From assembly GCF_003843835.1 (NCBI RefSeq), contig NZ_RKQL01000001.1:682001-746000 (forward strand): a stretch of DNA of 64,000 bases. The letters run 5' to 3'. This document shows, one piece after another, positions 18,330-29,393 of the stretch. The stretch is from Tibeticola sediminis. Its GTDB lineage: Bacteria; Pseudomonadota; Gammaproteobacteria; Burkholderiales; Burkholderiaceae_C. The first letter of the stretch is position 1, and the number at the start of each line of letters is the position of its first letter. The translations under genes were made by a program, and so were the position numbers. The notes beneath the pieces were generated by a model that worked only from the letters and a program-made list of their open reading frames with translations, was not told the DNA's origin and did not search any database.

Positions 18330-19187
18330 ATGCCCCACCCGCTCAATGCCGACCTGCACTGCCATTCGACCGTTTCCGACGGAACGCTGTCCCCGGAAGC
18401 GCTTGCCGAGCGCGCCAAGGTCCGCGGGGTGGAGCTTTGGGCGCTGACCGACCATGACGAAATCGGCGGGCAGGAGCGCGCAGCGGCTGCGGCTCATGCG
18501 CTGGCCTTGCCTTATTTGACTGGCGTCGAGATCTCGGTCAGCTTTGCCGGCAAGACCGTCCACATCGTAGGACTGGGCTTCGATCCACGCAACGACATGC
18601 TGCGCCATGGACTGGAGCAGACGCGCGGAGGTCGCGGTCAGCGGGCGCGCGAGATGGCCGACCAGCTGGCCCGAGCGGGCATCGTCGGCGCCTATGAGGG
18701 CGCGCTGAAGTATGTGGGCAACCCGGAGTTGATTTCGCGCACGCACTTTGCCCGATACCTGGTCGAAGCCGGCGTGTGTGCCGACACGAACGAGGTCTTT
18801 CGCCGCTTCCTCACCGAAGGCAAGCCCGGCTTCGTGCCGCATCGCTGGGCAAGCCTCCACGACGCGGTGCAATGGATCGTCGGTGCCGGGGGCATGGCGG
18901 TGATCGCGCACCCGGCACGTTACGGTTTCACGCCGAACGAGGAATACGCTCTTTTCCTGGAATTCAAAGGGCACGGCGGCCAAGGCGTCGAGGTCGTGAC
19001 CGGCAGCCACACGGCCGCCGAAGCGCAAACCTACGCAGCGATGGCTCGTGAGTTCGGTCTGCTGGCCTCGCGCGGCAGCGATTTCCACAGCCCCACCGAA
19101 AGCCGTCTCGATCTTGGCGCCCTCGACCCCTTGCCTGAAGGGCTGACTCCGGTCTGGGAAGCTCTGGCCGACCGCGTCCTGCACTGA
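18330..19187 (+). CDS. PHP-domain phosphoesterase (3',5'-nucleoside bisphosphate phosphatase-like)
   Basis: A 285-residue PHP protein. The metal-binding motifs are ADLHCHSTVSDG, ALTDHDE, AHPARYG and SDFHSP, the four PHP signatures. Close relatives are the RNase AM/YciV group, which degrade pAp and short RNAs. Starts at 18312 (MLYHHLMPH) and 18330 (MPHPLNADLH) are both possible; 18330 matches the conserved beginning better. The stop codon lies inside the 5-bp target duplication of the adjacent mobile element, so insertion occurred exactly at the gene end without changing the protein. Confidence 0.88.
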   Translation: MPHPLNADLHCHSTVSDGTLSPEALAERAKVRGVELWALTDHDEIGGQERAAAAAHALALPYLTGVEISVSFAGKTVHIVGLGFDPRNDMLRHGLEQTRGGRGQRAREMADQLARAGIVGAYEGALKYVGNPELISRTHFARYLVEAGVCADTNEVFRRFLTEGKPGFVPHRWASLHDAVQWIVGAGGMAVIAHPARYGFTPNEEYALFLEFKGHGGQGVEVVTGSHTAAEAQTYAAMAREFGLLASRGSDFHSPTESRLDLGALDPLPEGLTPVWEALADRVLH

Positions 19188-19308
19188 ACCTAAATCCGGC
19201 AGTTGACCGCTTCTCGCGAAAAGCAAGGTGTTGATGTTTCAGCAATTTTCGGTGTGGAGGCCTTTCACCGTTTGGGTGGGCGCGCCCAACTGCCGGATTT
19301 AGGCTGAA
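19184..19308. mobile_element. MITE-like element, 115 bp, with 5-bp target duplication
   Basis: Perfect 17-bp terminal inverted repeats CCTAAATCCGGCAGTTG at 19189-19205 and its complement at 19287-19303 bound a 115-bp element with no open frame. It is flanked on both sides by the direct repeat CTGAA (19184-19188 and 19304-19308), a 5-bp target duplication. The interior is less GC-rich than the surroundings. No transposase is encoded, so movement would need one supplied elsewhere. The first copy of CTGAA contains the TGA stop of the PHP gene. Confidence 0.85.
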
Positions 19309-19315
19309 CACCTGC

Positions 19316-19327
19316 GGCAACGCTGAA
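19316..19327 (+). repeat. Solo terminus of repeat family R2
   Basis: GGCAACGCTGAA, identical to the 12-bp end of the R2 elements at 36117 and 55023. No matching second end is found before the next gene, so this is a remnant or a chance match. Confidence 0.4.
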
Positions 19328-19387
19328 CCCGTCGCTCGTGGGCAGCCTCGGCCCCGGCGTTGTCGGGCCGACGCGTACACTCGACCC

Positions 19388-20011
19388 ATGGCTCAATTCC
19401 TGCAGGTCCACCCCGAAAACCCCCAACCCCGGCTGCTCAAGCAGGCGGCGGCCTTGCTCGCTCAAGGGGGTGTGGTAGCCGTTCCAACGGACTCGAGTTA
19501 TGCGCTCGCTTGCCACCTCGACGACAAGGCCGCCGTCGATCGACTTCGCGCCCTGCGCGGGGTCGATGAAAAGCATCACCTGACGCTGCTGTGTCGGGAC
19601 CTCAGCGAGTTGGCGAACTACGCCCGCGTCGACAACCGCCAGTACCGGCTGCTGAAACAGGCGACGCCGGGCCCGTACACCTTCATCCTCGAGGCCACGA
19701 AAGAGGTGCCGCGGCGCGTCAGCCATCCGCAGCGCAAGACCATCGGTCTGCGTGTGCCCGACCACCGCGCCTTGCAGACGCTGCTGGAACTTCATGGCGC
19801 GCCGTTGCTGGCAGCCACCCTCATTCCACCGGGAGAGCAAGAGCCGCTCAATGACCCGGAAGACATACGCGAGCGCTTCAGCCACGGCTTGGCCGCCATC
19901 GTGGATGCCGGGGCCTGCCCTTCGGAGCCCACGACGGTGGTCGATCTCAGCGGTGACGAGATCCAAGTCATCCGACTCGGCCGCGGCGAGCTCGCGCGGC
20001 TCGGCCTTTGA
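19388..20011 (+). CDS. YciO/TsaC/Sua5-family protein (threonylcarbamoyl-AMP synthase-like)
   Basis: A 207-residue protein with the YrdC-like fold. It has the YciO-type start AQFLQVHPENPQPRL, the nucleotide-binding PTDSSYALAC, RALRGVDEKHHLTLLC and the strand GPYTFIL. TsaC and Sua5 make the threonylcarbamoyl-AMP used for t6A in tRNA; YciO itself is weakly active in E. coli, so the true role is uncertain. The KxR/SxN pattern is partly conserved. It lies directly downstream of the PHP gene, a pairing seen in proteobacteria. Confidence 0.85.
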   Translation: MAQFLQVHPENPQPRLLKQAAALLAQGGVVAVPTDSSYALACHLDDKAAVDRLRALRGVDEKHHLTLLCRDLSELANYARVDNRQYRLLKQATPGPYTFILEATKEVPRRVSHPQRKTIGLRVPDHRALQTLLELHGAPLLAATLIPPGEQEPLNDPEDIRERFSHGLAAIVDAGACPSEPTTVVDLSGDEIQVIRLGRGELARLGL

Positions 20012-20073
20012 TCCACCCCCTCGGAACGCCCCGAATCACCCGCCACCGCGCTTCCTCGACGCCCCCGATCCTC

Positions 20074-20727
20074 ATGATTCAGACCGTCCTCATCTACGCG
20101 CTACCGGTGCTGTTTGCCATCACGCTGCACGAGGCAGCGCATGGCTACGCGGCGCTGCGCTTCGGCGACCAGACTGCTTGGCGGCTCGGGCGCGTGACGC
20201 TCAATCCGCTGGCGCATGTCGACCCGATCGGCACCATCCTCATGCCGCTGCTGCTTTATTTCGCAACCCAAGGGGCGTTTCTGTTCGGCTACGCCAAGCC
20301 TGTTCCGGTGAACTTTGGCAACCTGCGCAACCCCAAGCGAGACATGGTGTGGGTGGCCCTGGCCGGCCCGGGCTCGAACTTCGTGCAGGCTCTGGCGTGG
20401 GGGCTCGCCCTCTATCTGATCGTCGGGCTGGGGCTCGAGGAGCGGTTCTTCATCGAAATGTGCAAGGCCGGCATGCTGGTCAACGTGGTCATGTTCGTCT
20501 TCAACCTGTTTCCGTTGCCGCCGCTCGATGGCGGACGCATCCTCGTCGGACTGCTGCCCTGGCGGCAGGCGGCCATGCTGTCTCGCATCGAACCTTGGGG
20601 CTTCTTCATCGTCATGGCGCTGGTGATTTCCGGCGTCGTCAGTGCGCTGTGGATGCGCCCGCTGATGGCGCTCACCTATGGCGCGCTCGAGTTGCTCCTG
20701 ACCCCTTTCGCCACCCTGCTTCGTTGA
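20074..20727 (+). CDS. Site-2 protease family (M50) membrane metalloprotease
   Basis: A 217-residue integral membrane protein. The zinc motif HEAAH is in the first transmembrane helix (FAITLHEAAHGYAALRFGD), and the second metal motif is PLPPLDGGRIL about 125 residues later. Four to six membrane segments are visible. M50 proteases cut substrates within the membrane; this short class lacks PDZ domains and its substrate is unknown. The start is taken at ATG 20074 (MIQTVLIYALPVLF), because the upstream residues from 20008 are not membrane-like. Confidence 0.9.
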   Translation: MIQTVLIYALPVLFAITLHEAAHGYAALRFGDQTAWRLGRVTLNPLAHVDPIGTILMPLLLYFATQGAFLFGYAKPVPVNFGNLRNPKRDMVWVALAGPGSNFVQALAWGLALYLIVGLGLEERFFIEMCKAGMLVNVVMFVFNLFPLPPLDGGRILVGLLPWRQAAMLSRIEPWGFFIVMALVISGVVSALWMRPLMALTYGALELLLTPFATLLR

Positions 20728-20742
20728 ACCTGTATTTCTCGC

Positions 20743-22056
20743 ATGAGTTCCCTGCGCATCCTCACCGGCATCACCACCACAGGCACCCCGCATCTGGGCA
20801 ATTACGTTGGCGCCATCCGCCCCGCCGTCGAGGCGAGCCGTCAAGCGGGGACAGAGAGCTTTTATTTCCTTGCGGACTACCACGCGCTCATCAAGTGCGA
20901 AGATCCTTTGCGGATTCAGCGCTCGACACTCGAAATCGCCGCGAGCTGGCTGGCCGCGGGGCTCGACCCCGCGCGCGTGTATTTCTACCGTCAGTCCGAC
21001 ATTCCAGAAATCCCTGAACTGACTTGGCTGCTTGCCTGCGTCACGGGCAAAGGCATGCTCAACCGTGCACATGCCTACAAGGCTGCGGTCGACAAGAACA
21101 CGGCGGCGGGGCTCGAGCCCGATCATGAGGTCAGCATGGGGCTGTTCATGTATCCGGTGCTGATGGCCGCCGACATTCTGATGTTCAAGGCGCAAAAGAT
21201 TCCCGTCGGCCGCGACCAGGTGCAACACATCGAGATGGCCCGCGACATGGCGCAGAGCTTCAACCATCTCTACGGCGAACACTTCGTGCTGCCCGAAGCA
21301 GTCGTTGAGGCCCAGGTCGCCACGCTGCCCGGCCTCGACGGCCGCAAGATGAGCAAGAGCTACGACAACACCATTCCCCTGTTTGCGCCGCGCGAGCAGC
21401 TGCGCCGGCTCATCATGGGCATCGTGACCGATTCACGCGCGCCCGGCGAGCCCAAGGATACCGAGGGCTCTGCGCTGTTCCAGATCTACCAGGCTTTTGC
21501 GACGCCCGAAGAAACCGAAGCCCTGCGCCGCGCCTATGCCGAAGGCATCGCCTGGGGTGCCGTCAAAGAACAGTTGTTCGAGCGCATCGACCGCGAAGTC
21601 GCGCCCATGCGCGAACGCTATGAGGCCTTGATGGCCAAGCCCGAGCACATCGAGTCGGTGCTGCGCGAAGGCGCCAAACGCGCGCGCCAGATCGCCACCC
21701 CCTTCATGGCCGAATTGCGCGATGCGGTCGGATTGCGGCGCTTGAATGCGGCCACACGCCCAGCTACGGCCACAGTCACACCCTCCGCGGGCCATCTGCC
21801 GAGCTTCAAACAGTACCGGGAAGCGGACGGACGCTTCTATTTCAAACTCGTCGATGCCAAGGGCCAGGTGCTGTTGCAAAGCCTCGGCTTCGAGTCGCCC
21901 CGGGAAGCAGGCCTTTGTGTCACGCGACTCAAGGCCGAGGGGCCAGACGCCTTGCCGCTGTTACAGGGCAAGCTCGACGCCAGCGCCGCGGCCCCAGACG
22001 CGCCCGCGCTGCTCGAAGCCTTGCGCGCGCTCCGCGCCGCCCAGGAAAGCGCTTGA
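20743..22056 (+). CDS. trpS: Tryptophanyl-tRNA synthetase with C-terminal extension
   Basis: A 437-residue class I synthetase. The HIGH-type motif is TPHLGNYVGA near residue 13 and the KMSKS motif is GRKMSKSYDN near 200. E. coli TrpS is 334 residues; here about 95 residues are added. The extension starts with a linker rich in Ala/Thr/Pro and then has a compact segment (DGRFYFKLVDAKGQVLLQS, then GFESPREAG) that looks like the DUF1508/YegP fold. It lies 15 bp after the M50 protease gene, a common pair in betaproteobacteria, and ends at a strong terminator. Confidence 0.95.
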   Translation: MSSLRILTGITTTGTPHLGNYVGAIRPAVEASRQAGTESFYFLADYHALIKCEDPLRIQRSTLEIAASWLAAGLDPARVYFYRQSDIPEIPELTWLLACVTGKGMLNRAHAYKAAVDKNTAAGLEPDHEVSMGLFMYPVLMAADILMFKAQKIPVGRDQVQHIEMARDMAQSFNHLYGEHFVLPEAVVEAQVATLPGLDGRKMSKSYDNTIPLFAPREQLRRLIMGIVTDSRAPGEPKDTEGSALFQIYQAFATPEETEALRRAYAEGIAWGAVKEQLFERIDREVAPMRERYEALMAKPEHIESVLREGAKRARQIATPFMAELRDAVGLRRLNAATRPATATVTPSAGHLPSFKQYREADGRFYFKLVDAKGQVLLQSLGFESPREAGLCVTRLKAEGPDALPLLQGKLDASAAAPDAPALLEALRALRAAQESA

Positions 22057-22075
22057 GGTAGTGTTTGCGCCCAAG

Positions 22076-22103
22076 AAAAAAGGCCGCAAATGCGGCCTTT
22101 TTT
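22076..22103. terminator. Bidirectional intrinsic terminator between trpS and tRNA-Ser
   Basis: A perfect 12-bp stem AAAAAAGGCCGC (22076-22087) / GCGGCCTTTTTT (22092-22103) around the tetraloop AAAT. Its A and T runs allow it to stop trpS on the plus strand and the serS/tRNA-Ser transcript on the minus strand. Confidence 0.92.
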
Positions 22104-22108
22104 GATTT

Positions 22109-22199
22109 TGGCGGAGAGACAGGGATTTGAACCCTGGATACGGGGTTACCGTATACCGGATTTCGAGTCCGGCGCATTCGACCACTCTGCCATCTCTCC
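22109..22199 (-). tRNA. tRNA-Ser (CGA)
   Basis: 91 nt with encoded CCA. The acceptor GGAGAGA pairs with TCTCTCC, the discriminator is G, the anticodon loop is CTCGAAA giving CGA, and a long variable arm (TACGG/CCGTA) marks it as class II. It lies 20 bp downstream of serS on the same strand, so the synthetase and one of its substrates are probably in one transcript. Confidence 0.97.
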
Positions 22200-22219
22200 G
22201 GATCGAAGCAGATATTGTA

Positions 22220-24592
<2,373 letters not shown>

Positions 24593-24593
<1 letters not shown>

Positions 24594-25036
24594 CACAGCA
24601 CTCCGATGATGGAAACCTCGAACCGCACCGGCTGGCCCGCCAGGGGATGGTTGAAATCAAACAGCACCGCGCCGTCGTCCCGAACTTCGCGCACGACGCC
24701 CACCACCTTTCCCTGCCCATCCGGGGCGGGAAACTCCACGGCCTCGCCGATGTCGTAACTTGCCCCCGGCTCCCCCAGACGGTCGAGCAGCGAACGCGCC
24801 ACCCACTGCAGCATCTCGGGCTGACGCTCGCCGAAAACGGTGCCTGGCGCCAGGTCAAAGACGACATGCGCCCCCTCCTCGAGGCCGATCAAGCGCTGCT
24901 CGAGCGCGGGGGCCAACTGCCCCGAACCGAGCGACAGGGTCGCAGGCGGGCCGTCGTAGGTGTTGACGATGTCCCCCGACGCGCCGCCGAGGCGGTAGTG
25001 CAGGGTCAAGAACGATTCGGACTGAACACGGGTCAT
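24593..25036 (-). CDS. fkpB: FKBP-type peptidyl-prolyl isomerase, SlpA/FkpB-like
   Basis: A 147-residue cytosolic PPIase of the SlyD/SlpA group. It has FKBP strands ([18 protein letters not shown]), the inserted flap domain (residues ~70-120) and [20 protein letters not shown], where NHPLAG is a diagnostic phrase of the group. The start is ATG 25036 ([10 protein letters not shown]); the open frame upstream to 25093 is not family-like. It is coupled to ispH. Confidence 0.93.
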
Positions 25037-25173
25037 CGCGGATTCCTGTGGAGCAAGCGCCCAACGACCGGAGGGCCGACTTGCGAGGCGCAAGCGGAAC
25101 TAGGGCAGCATTGCCATAAACTGCCTCCATTGTAGAAACCTGGCCGCCTTGGGTGGCCGTTGCGGTCGCCCTC

Positions 25174-25860
25174 ATGGTCATGCACGAACTTCCAGACGAC
25201 AGCCGGCCGCGCGAGAAGCTGTTGGCGCGCGGGCCCGCCGCCTTGAGCGACCGTGAACTGCTCGCGCTGTTGCTGCGCACCGGGTTCGCGGGCAAAGGCG
25301 TGCTGGAGTTGGCGGGTGAGCTCCTCGCGCCACCACCGATCGGCTTCGGTGGCATCGCCGGCCTGCTGCATGCCGGCGCCGCCGAACTCGAGCCCATCAA
25401 GGGACTCGGCCCCGCCAAGCGCGCCGAACTGCTCGCCGTGCTCGAACTCGCCCGCCGCGCGCTGGCCGAGCAACTCCGTACCCGCGAGGTTTTCGACGCG
25501 CCCGAGGCCGTCAAACAGTACCTCGCGCTGCATCTCGCGCGCCGGCCCTACGAAGTTTTCGCCGTGCTTTTTCTCGACAGCCAAAACCGGCTGATCGCGC
25601 TCGAGGAGCTGTTTCGCGGCACGCTCGGCCAAACCAGCGTCTATCCCCGCGAAGTGGCGATGCGCGCGCTGCAGCACCGCGCCGCCTCGGTCGTCCTCGC
25701 ACACAACCATCCCAGCGGCAGCGTCGAGCCCAGTGCGGCCGATCAATCGCTGACGCAAACGCTGCGCGCTGCCCTCGCCTTGCTCGACATCCGCGTGCTC
25801 GATCACGTCATCGTCGGGCCCGGTGCAGCGCTGTCCATGGCCGAGCGGGGGTTGATGTGA
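25174..25860 (+). CDS. radC: RadC/YeeS family JAB-domain protein
   Basis: A 228-residue protein. The N-terminal helix-hairpin-helix part ([11 protein letters not shown], then [21 protein letters not shown]) precedes a JAB/MPN metal-binding domain with [16 protein letters not shown], whose two His and Asp are the zinc ligands. The original link of radC to repair was withdrawn in E. coli, so function is unsettled. ATG 25174 and 25180 are both possible; 25174 puts RPREKLL at the usual distance from the start. The gene overlaps smr by 4 bp. Confidence 0.93.
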   Translation: MVMHELPDDSRPREKLLARGPAALSDRELLALLLRTGFAGKGVLELAGELLAPPPIGFGGIAGLLHAGAAELEPIKGLGPAKRAELLAVLELARRALAEQLRTREVFDAPEAVKQYLALHLARRPYEVFAVLFLDSQNRLIALEELFRGTLGQTSVYPREVAMRALQHRAASVVLAHNHPSGSVEPSAADQSLTQTLRAALALLDIRVLDHVIVGPGAALSMAERGLM

Positions 25861-26522
25861 GCCCTCCGCCACCGAAGCGCCGCACGCGCGCCCAAAGCCT
25901 CGACGGCCTCGACGCTTTGCTGGACGCCCTACGCCAGCAGCGGCAGGCCGCCTTGGCCCAAGCCGCGGCCGAACGCGCGGCTGCCGAACGCGCCGCGCTG
26001 GAGCGCGATCTGTTTCGGCGCTGGGTGGGGCCGGTGCAAGCCTTGTCCCACCCAGCGCGCGTCCACCCCACGCGGCCCCGCCCCGCGCCCACGGCTCGCC
26101 AGCAAATGCGCGACGAAGCCGAGGTCATGCGCGAGGCGCTCAGCGACGACTTCGATGTCAGCTCCCTGCTCGAAACCGATGACCAGCTCAGCTACCGGCG
26201 CGTCGGAATCGGCACCGACGTCTTGCGGCGGCTGCGACGCGGCGACTGGGCCGTCCAGCGCGAACTCGACCTCCACGGCCTGCGCACCGACGACGCCCGC
26301 GCGCAACTGGCCGATTTCATCCGCGCTTGTGTCCGCCAGGGCCTGCGCTGCGTGCGCATCGTTCACGGGAAGGGACTGGGCTCACCGGGAAAGACACCGG
26401 TGCTAAAAGGCCGGGTCCACAGTTGGCTGGTGCAAAAGCGGGAGGTGCTGGCCTTCGTGCAGGCGCGCCCGGCCGAAGGGGGCGCCGGCGCTTTGATCGT
26501 GCTGCTCCGCGGCCAGCGGTAG
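25857..26522 (+). CDS. Smr/MutS2-domain protein
   Basis: A 221-residue protein. The N-terminal half is Ala/Arg-rich and helical; the C-terminal ~85 residues are the Smr domain, with the signature [16 protein letters not shown] and [19 protein letters not shown]. Smr domains are endonucleases on DNA or RNA (SmrB cleaves mRNA at collided ribosomes in E. coli). The start is GTG 25857, overlapping the radC stop (GTGA). It is convergent with the permease gene, 10 bp apart. Confidence 0.92.
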   Translation: MSPPPPKRRTRAQSLDGLDALLDALRQQRQAALAQAAAERAAAERAALERDLFRRWVGPVQALSHPARVHPTRPRPAPTARQQMRDEAEVMREALSDDFDVSSLLETDDQLSYRRVGIGTDVLRRLRRGDWAVQRELDLHGLRTDDARAQLADFIRACVRQGLRCVRIVHGKGLGSPGKTPVLKGRVHSWLVQKREVLAFVQARPAEGGAGALIVLLRGQR

Positions 26523-26532
26523 AGACGTCTGG

Positions 26533-29118
26533 CTATCCGTCGACGGTTGCCGCACGCAGGGTTTCCACCACGGGACGGCGCAGCACGCCGCGCAACCCGA
26601 GCCAGCCGGCCGCCCAGGCCAGCGCCGCACCAGCCACGGCGGTCACCAGCGGCACCCAAAGCGGCGCTGTCCAGTCGAAGCCGAACACGCGCCGGGCCAA
26701 GGCCCAACCGATGAGCCACGCGCATGCCCCCGCGAGCGTACCTGCGAGCAGCCCAACGCCGAGCAATTCCGCTCCCTGCACCCGGGCCAGGAAGCGCTGC
26801 CGCGCCCCGAGCGCACGCAAAATGGCAAACGCCCGGACATGCTCCTGCCGAGCCGCCGTAACCGCGGCGAACAACACGAGCAGCCCCGCCGCGAGCGCCC
26901 AGGCAAACAAAAACTCGATCGCCCGCACGATCTGCTCGATCACCCGCTGGACTTCCGCCAGCGTGGTCGACAGATCCACAACGGTCACGTTCGGAAAAGC
27001 GCGCGTGAGCCGCGCATCGAACCCGGCCACGGGCGGCGACCGAAAGGCCGCGAGGTAGCTTTGCGCCACCGGGGCATCGAGCCGATCGACGGGGAAGATG
27101 ACGAAGAAATTGGCGCGCATCGAACCCCAGTCGACCTGTCGCAGGCTCGTGATGCGCGCCTGCACCTCGACGCCGGCTATGTCGAAGCGCAGCACATCGT
27201 TGAGTTTGAGCCCCAAGGTCTCGGCCAAGCCCTGTTCGACGCTGATGGCGTTGGGCTCGTTGGGCTGCCAACGCCCGGCCACGATCCGGTTGTGCTCGGG
27301 TGCCTGCGCGGTGTAGGACAAATTGAATTCGCGGTCGACCAGTCGCTGCGCCCGTTCATCGGCATAGTCGGTCGCAGCCACGGTGCGGTCGTTGACGCCC
27401 ACCAGGCGACCCCGAATCATCGGATACCAGTCGTAGCCGGTCACGCCCGCGGTGCGCAGCACCTCTTGGAACGCAGCCTGCTGGTCGGGCAGGATGTTGA
27501 TCACGAAGCGATCGGGCGCATTGGCCGGCGTCGCTTTCCTCCAGGAATCGATCAGGTCGGTCCGCAACAAGACCAACAGACTCAGTGCCAGCAGACCCAA
27601 GGCGAGGCTGCTGACCTGGAGTGCCGTGGCCGCGGGCCGCGCCGTCATCCGGCGCGTGGCCAGGATCAGCCAGGGCGGCGTGAGCCCTTCGCGGACCACT
27701 CGCCGCAGCAGCGCCAGCGCAGCCAGCGCCAGCGCCGCAAAGAACAACGCGGCACCCGCGAACCCTCCCACGGCATAGAGGCCGAGCGCCCCGTCCGCAC
27801 TGGCCGCCAACAACAAGGCAGCAAACCCCAGGATGCCCAGCACCGCCACGCTCACCGACAGCGGCTGCAACTCGCCGAGGTCACGGCGCAAAACCCGCAG
27901 CGGCGGCACCCGCGCGAGCTGCAGCACCGGGGGCAACCCAAAGCTCACGAGCAGCGTCAGCCCCACGCCCAGACCGAACCACCAGGGGGCCGGCCCAGCC
28001 GCTGGGAGGTCGGCTTGGAGCAGCCCCCCGAGCTGCCCGACCAACACCGCCTGAACGCCATACCCCGCCAACAGGCCGATCGCACTGGCCACGACCCCAC
28101 CGATGCCAAAGGCCAAGCCATAGGCCGCGGCGATCGTGCGCTGGCGCAGGCCAAAGACGCGCAGCAGCGCGCAATCGTCGAGATGCCTGCGCGCGAAGTC
28201 TCTCGCCGCCAAGGCCACCGCAATCGCACTGAGCAAAGCGGTCAAGAGCGCCACCAACTTGAGGAATTTGGTGGAACGATCGAAGGTCTGGCGCATTTCG
28301 GGGCGACCGTTCTCGAGCGTCTCCAGACGCATGCCCCGCCCCGCCGGCTGGCGCAACTCGGCCTCGACGGCCTGCACGAACGCGCGCACCGCCTCAGGAC
28401 GACCCGCCACCGCCAAGCGGTAGGTCACGCGGCTTGCGGGCTGAATGAGGCCGCTGCGTGCCAGATCCGCCTCATGGATCAGCACGCGCGGCGCGAAGTT
28501 GAGAAAACCAGCGCCGCGGTCGGGCTCGCGGACGAGGACGCCCGAGACGGTCAATTCGAGCTCGCCCAAAGCGAGCGCGTCACCGAGCCGCAAGTCGAGT
28601 GCGTCGAGCACGCCGGCATCGACCCAGGCCCGTCCAGGGCTCGGCCCCTCCCGGACCGTCTGACCGACCCCGCCTTCGGCCCGCCGAAGCTCGAGCGCAC
28701 CGCGCAACGGATACCCCGCTCCCACCGCCTTGAGTGCGACGAGTCGCGGGCTCGCACCCGGCGCAGCGGCGGCGCGGGCCATGGTCGGCAAGGTGGCCGT
28801 CTGGGCGGTCGCCAGACCCAGGCGGCGCGCCCGCTCGGACAGGCTCGCCGGCACGGGATGATCGCTGACGACCACCGCATCACCGCCCAGCAGCGCGGCG
28901 GCGTCCCGTTGCAGACCGGCCTGCAAACGGTCGCCAAACATGGCCACGCCACCGAGCGCGGCCACGGCGAGGGCAACCGCCAACACCAGCAAGCGCCACT
29001 CGCCCGCCCGTAGATCGCGCCACAACATGCGCCACGCCAACGCCCAGATTGAGGGGGGACGCAGCGGCTCCGGGGCGTGCATGCCCGATTCCCGCAGGTT
29101 CGAAGACGAAGTGCTCAT
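26533..29118 (-). CDS. FtsX-type ABC transporter permease (YbbP-like)
   Basis: An 861-residue inner-membrane protein. A transmembrane helix near residues 40-60 is followed by a large periplasmic domain (to ~260), three membrane helices, a second half-transporter with another periplasmic domain (~530-690), and three C-terminal helices, i.e. two MacB-PCD/FtsX modules. E. coli YbbP pairs with the ATPase YbbA and esterase TesA. Neither is next to it here: the neighbours are smr (convergent) and a repeat element followed by fdhD. It therefore must use an ATPase encoded elsewhere or has diverged in role. Confidence 0.9.
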   Translation of the reverse strand: MSTSSSNLRESGMHAPEPLRPPSIWALAWRMLWRDLRAGEWRLLVLAVALAVAALGGVAMFGDRLQAGLQRDAAALLGGDAVVVSDHPVPASLSERARRLGLATAQTATLPTMARAAAAPGASPRLVALKAVGAGYPLRGALELRRAEGGVGQTVREGPSPGRAWVDAGVLDALDLRLGDALALGELELTVSGVLVREPDRGAGFLNFAPRVLIHEADLARSGLIQPASRVTYRLAVAGRPEAVRAFVQAVEAELRQPAGRGMRLETLENGRPEMRQTFDRSTKFLKLVALLTALLSAIAVALAARDFARRHLDDCALLRVFGLRQRTIAAAYGLAFGIGGVVASAIGLLAGYGVQAVLVGQLGGLLQADLPAAGPAPWWFGLGVGLTLLVSFGLPPVLQLARVPPLRVLRRDLGELQPLSVSVAVLGILGFAALLLAASADGALGLYAVGGFAGAALFFAALALAALALLRRVVREGLTPPWLILATRRMTARPAATALQVSSLALGLLALSLLVLLRTDLIDSWRKATPANAPDRFVINILPDQQAAFQEVLRTAGVTGYDWYPMIRGRLVGVNDRTVAATDYADERAQRLVDREFNLSYTAQAPEHNRIVAGRWQPNEPNAISVEQGLAETLGLKLNDVLRFDIAGVEVQARITSLRQVDWGSMRANFFVIFPVDRLDAPVAQSYLAAFRSPPVAGFDARLTRAFPNVTVVDLSTTLAEVQRVIEQIVRAIEFLFAWALAAGLLVLFAAVTAARQEHVRAFAILRALGARQRFLARVQGAELLGVGLLAGTLAGACAWLIGWALARRVFGFDWTAPLWVPLVTAVAGAALAWAAGWLGLRGVLRRPVVETLRAATVDG

Positions 29119-29183
29119 AGCCCGACCTTACCCCAGAGCGCATCAGCCCAGGAAATCGGGGATTCATGGGCCAGCCACTTGCC

Positions 29184-29350
29184 CCGAGAGGCTGAGCGGG
29201 AATTGGTCATGCCCGCTTTGACGCCCCAAAACACGCCAGAGGGCGTTGCAAATGCGCGCCGTAGCCCGAGCTACGGCTGTGCTTTGCGCCTACTCGGGCG
29301 CGTTTTGGGGCGCCCCTTCGGGCACGCCCAATTCCCTCTCAGCCTCCGAG
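29184..29350. mobile_element. Repeat R1, copy a: 157-bp hairpin MITE with 5-bp target duplication
   Basis: The element spans 29189-29345 and is flanked by CCGAG at 29184-29188 and 29346-29350. Its ends begin AGGCTGAG and end CTCAGCCT; the inverted ends match at 25 of 28 positions, and pairing continues inward (CGCCCCAAAAC with GTTTTGGGGCG) to a central stem CCGTAG/CTACGG. It is the inverted copy of 59101-59257, with about 3 differences in 157. It sits between fdhD (stop 43 bp away) and the permease start, where it could act as a transcription terminator or RNA-stabilising hairpin. No open frame. Confidence 0.88.
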
Positions 29351-29393
29351 GCGACCGCGACGCTCGGCCCGCAGGGCCGCCGGGCGGTGCCGC

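Noticed and set aside
26839-29013. 724-codon open frame on the plus strand opposite the permease
   Set aside because: Low-complexity Arg/Gln/His-rich translation without domains; the opposite strand encodes a clear FtsX-type permease.
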